From contig JAJTHC010000021.1 in assembly GCA_021299615.1 (NCBI GenBank), positions 1 through 5,218 on the forward strand: 5,218 nt of DNA. The letters are read 5' to 3'. Numbering within the stretch: position 1 is the stretch's first letter; every line of letters begins with the position of its first letter. Below, piece by piece: positions 4,797 to 5,218 of the stretch. Origin of the DNA: Vampirovibrionales bacterium (GTDB lineage Bacteria > Cyanobacteriota > Vampirovibrionia > Vampirovibrionales > JAJTHC01). Position numbers and translations under genes: made by a program. Below the pieces are notes generated by a model, which made no database searches, had not been told where the DNA came from, and worked only from the letters and a program-made list of their open reading frames with translations.

Positions 4797-5218
4797 ACCG
4801 TTTCTAAACCATGGTGCAAACCATGTTCTAGCGAGCGTACTTTTTTGCAACATAAAGCGATGCCTGCCATAAAGCAGTCTCGGTTAAAACTGTCGTGGCG
4901 AATCGTGAGCATTTGCCCCAAGTCGCCAAACAAGACTTCTTGGTGAGCGACTAAACCAGGCAATCTGACCGAATGAACGTGAATCTTACCTTCGGACGTC
5001 GCACCCCTGGCTCCTGCGAGTGTTTCATGTTCGATGCCGTTGCTCACCGCAAAATCAGGACGCACCGCTTGCATCATCTGCACCGTGCGAAGGCTTGTGC
5101 CACTAGGGGCATCGGCCTTTTGGTTGTGATGCAACTCGATAATTTCCGCATGATTGAAGTAACGGCTCGCTTCTGCGGCAAAACGCATCATCAAGACGGC
5201 GCCTATCGAAAAGTTTGG
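4790..5218 (-). CDS. dapB: 4-hydroxy-tetrahydrodipicolinate reductase, C-terminal part
   Basis: DapB reduces 4-hydroxy-tetrahydrodipicolinate with NAD(P)H to tetrahydrodipicolinate, on the route to diaminopimelate and lysine, in the cytoplasm. The gene enters from the right edge, so the start and most of the N-terminal nucleotide-binding domain are missing. The visible 142 residues begin in PNFSIGAVLMM, the conserved hinge of the family, and end at a TAG (4792-4790). The family signature ELHHNQKADAPSGT is present at visible residues 28-41, with the general acid/base His30 and Lys34; the usual Ala after SGT is Ser42. Further family blocks are HSVRLPGLVAHQEVLFG, the tetramerising and substrate-binding region, and TIRHDSFNR. 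The ending HGLETVL matches the short C terminus I associate with the cyanobacterial and Bacillota type rather than the enterobacterial one. It converges on clpX and belongs to a separate transcription unit. Confidence 0.95.
   Translation of the reverse strand, partial: PNFSIGAVLMMRFAAEASRYFNHAEIIELHHNQKADAPSGTSLRTVQMMQAVRPDFAVSNGIEHETLAGARGATSEGKIHVHSVRLPGLVAHQEVLFGDLGQMLTIRHDSFNRDCFMAGIALCCKKVRSLEHGLHHGLETVL

Noticed and set aside
4810..4825. 6-bp hairpin CATGGT/ACCATG with a GCAA loop near the dapB 3' end
   Set aside because: It is inside dapB and arises from repeated His-Gly-Leu codons (HGLHHGL); with no U-run it is not a terminator for clpX transcripts.

Overview
The window reads as ordinary chromosome from a flagellated, diderm bacterium. 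It holds the end of a flagellar gene cluster, one tRNA, the tig-clpP-clpX protein quality-control cluster, and part of a lysine/diaminopimelate gene on the opposite strand. Coding density is high, codon use looks uniform between genes, and I see no mobile element, CRISPR array, integrase or prophage gene. Lineage is an inference only. A P-ring chaperone (FlgA) implies an outer membrane. The tRNA-Gly gene lacks an encoded CCA end. ClpP and DapB carry sequence blocks that I associate with Cyanobacteriota and Bacillota-type proteins. A flagellated, non-photosynthetic relative of cyanobacteria (Vampirovibrionia-like) would fit, but the window does not prove it.

Layout. Positions 1-54 are the last codons of a flagellar rod protein, probably FlgG. 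flgA follows at 71-856 from a GTG start, with a clear signal peptide. Positions 857-1171 are non-coding except for tRNA-Gly(GCC) at 960-1031. They also hold a candidate tRNA promoter, a palindrome that overlaps the tRNA 5' end, and a 12-bp palindrome upstream of tig. tig (trigger factor) spans 1172-2536, clpP 2670-3281 and clpX 3402-4766, all on the plus strand. The minus-strand 3' part of dapB (4790-5218) converges on clpX with a 23-bp gap.

How the genes work together. FlgG and FlgA belong to the flagellar rod and P-ring. Trigger factor meets nascent chains at the ribosome exit, while ClpX unfolds substrates and feeds them to ClpP, so tig-clpP-clpX is a folding-or-degradation unit found in many bacteria. 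DapB makes tetrahydrodipicolinate for lysine and peptidoglycan.

The least ordinary material is in the gaps of the tig-clpP-clpX cluster. The clpP-clpX gap has a strong 16-bp hairpin. The stop codon of a 14-codon ORF, itself preceded by a good Shine-Dalgarno, falls at the hairpin's tip, which is the geometry of a translation-coupled attenuator. The tig-clpP gap has a long imperfect hairpin, a candidate extended -10 promoter and a 35-codon ORF with a hydrophobic stretch. Trigger factor also has an altered FKBP active-site loop. I found no clearly new multi-gene system.
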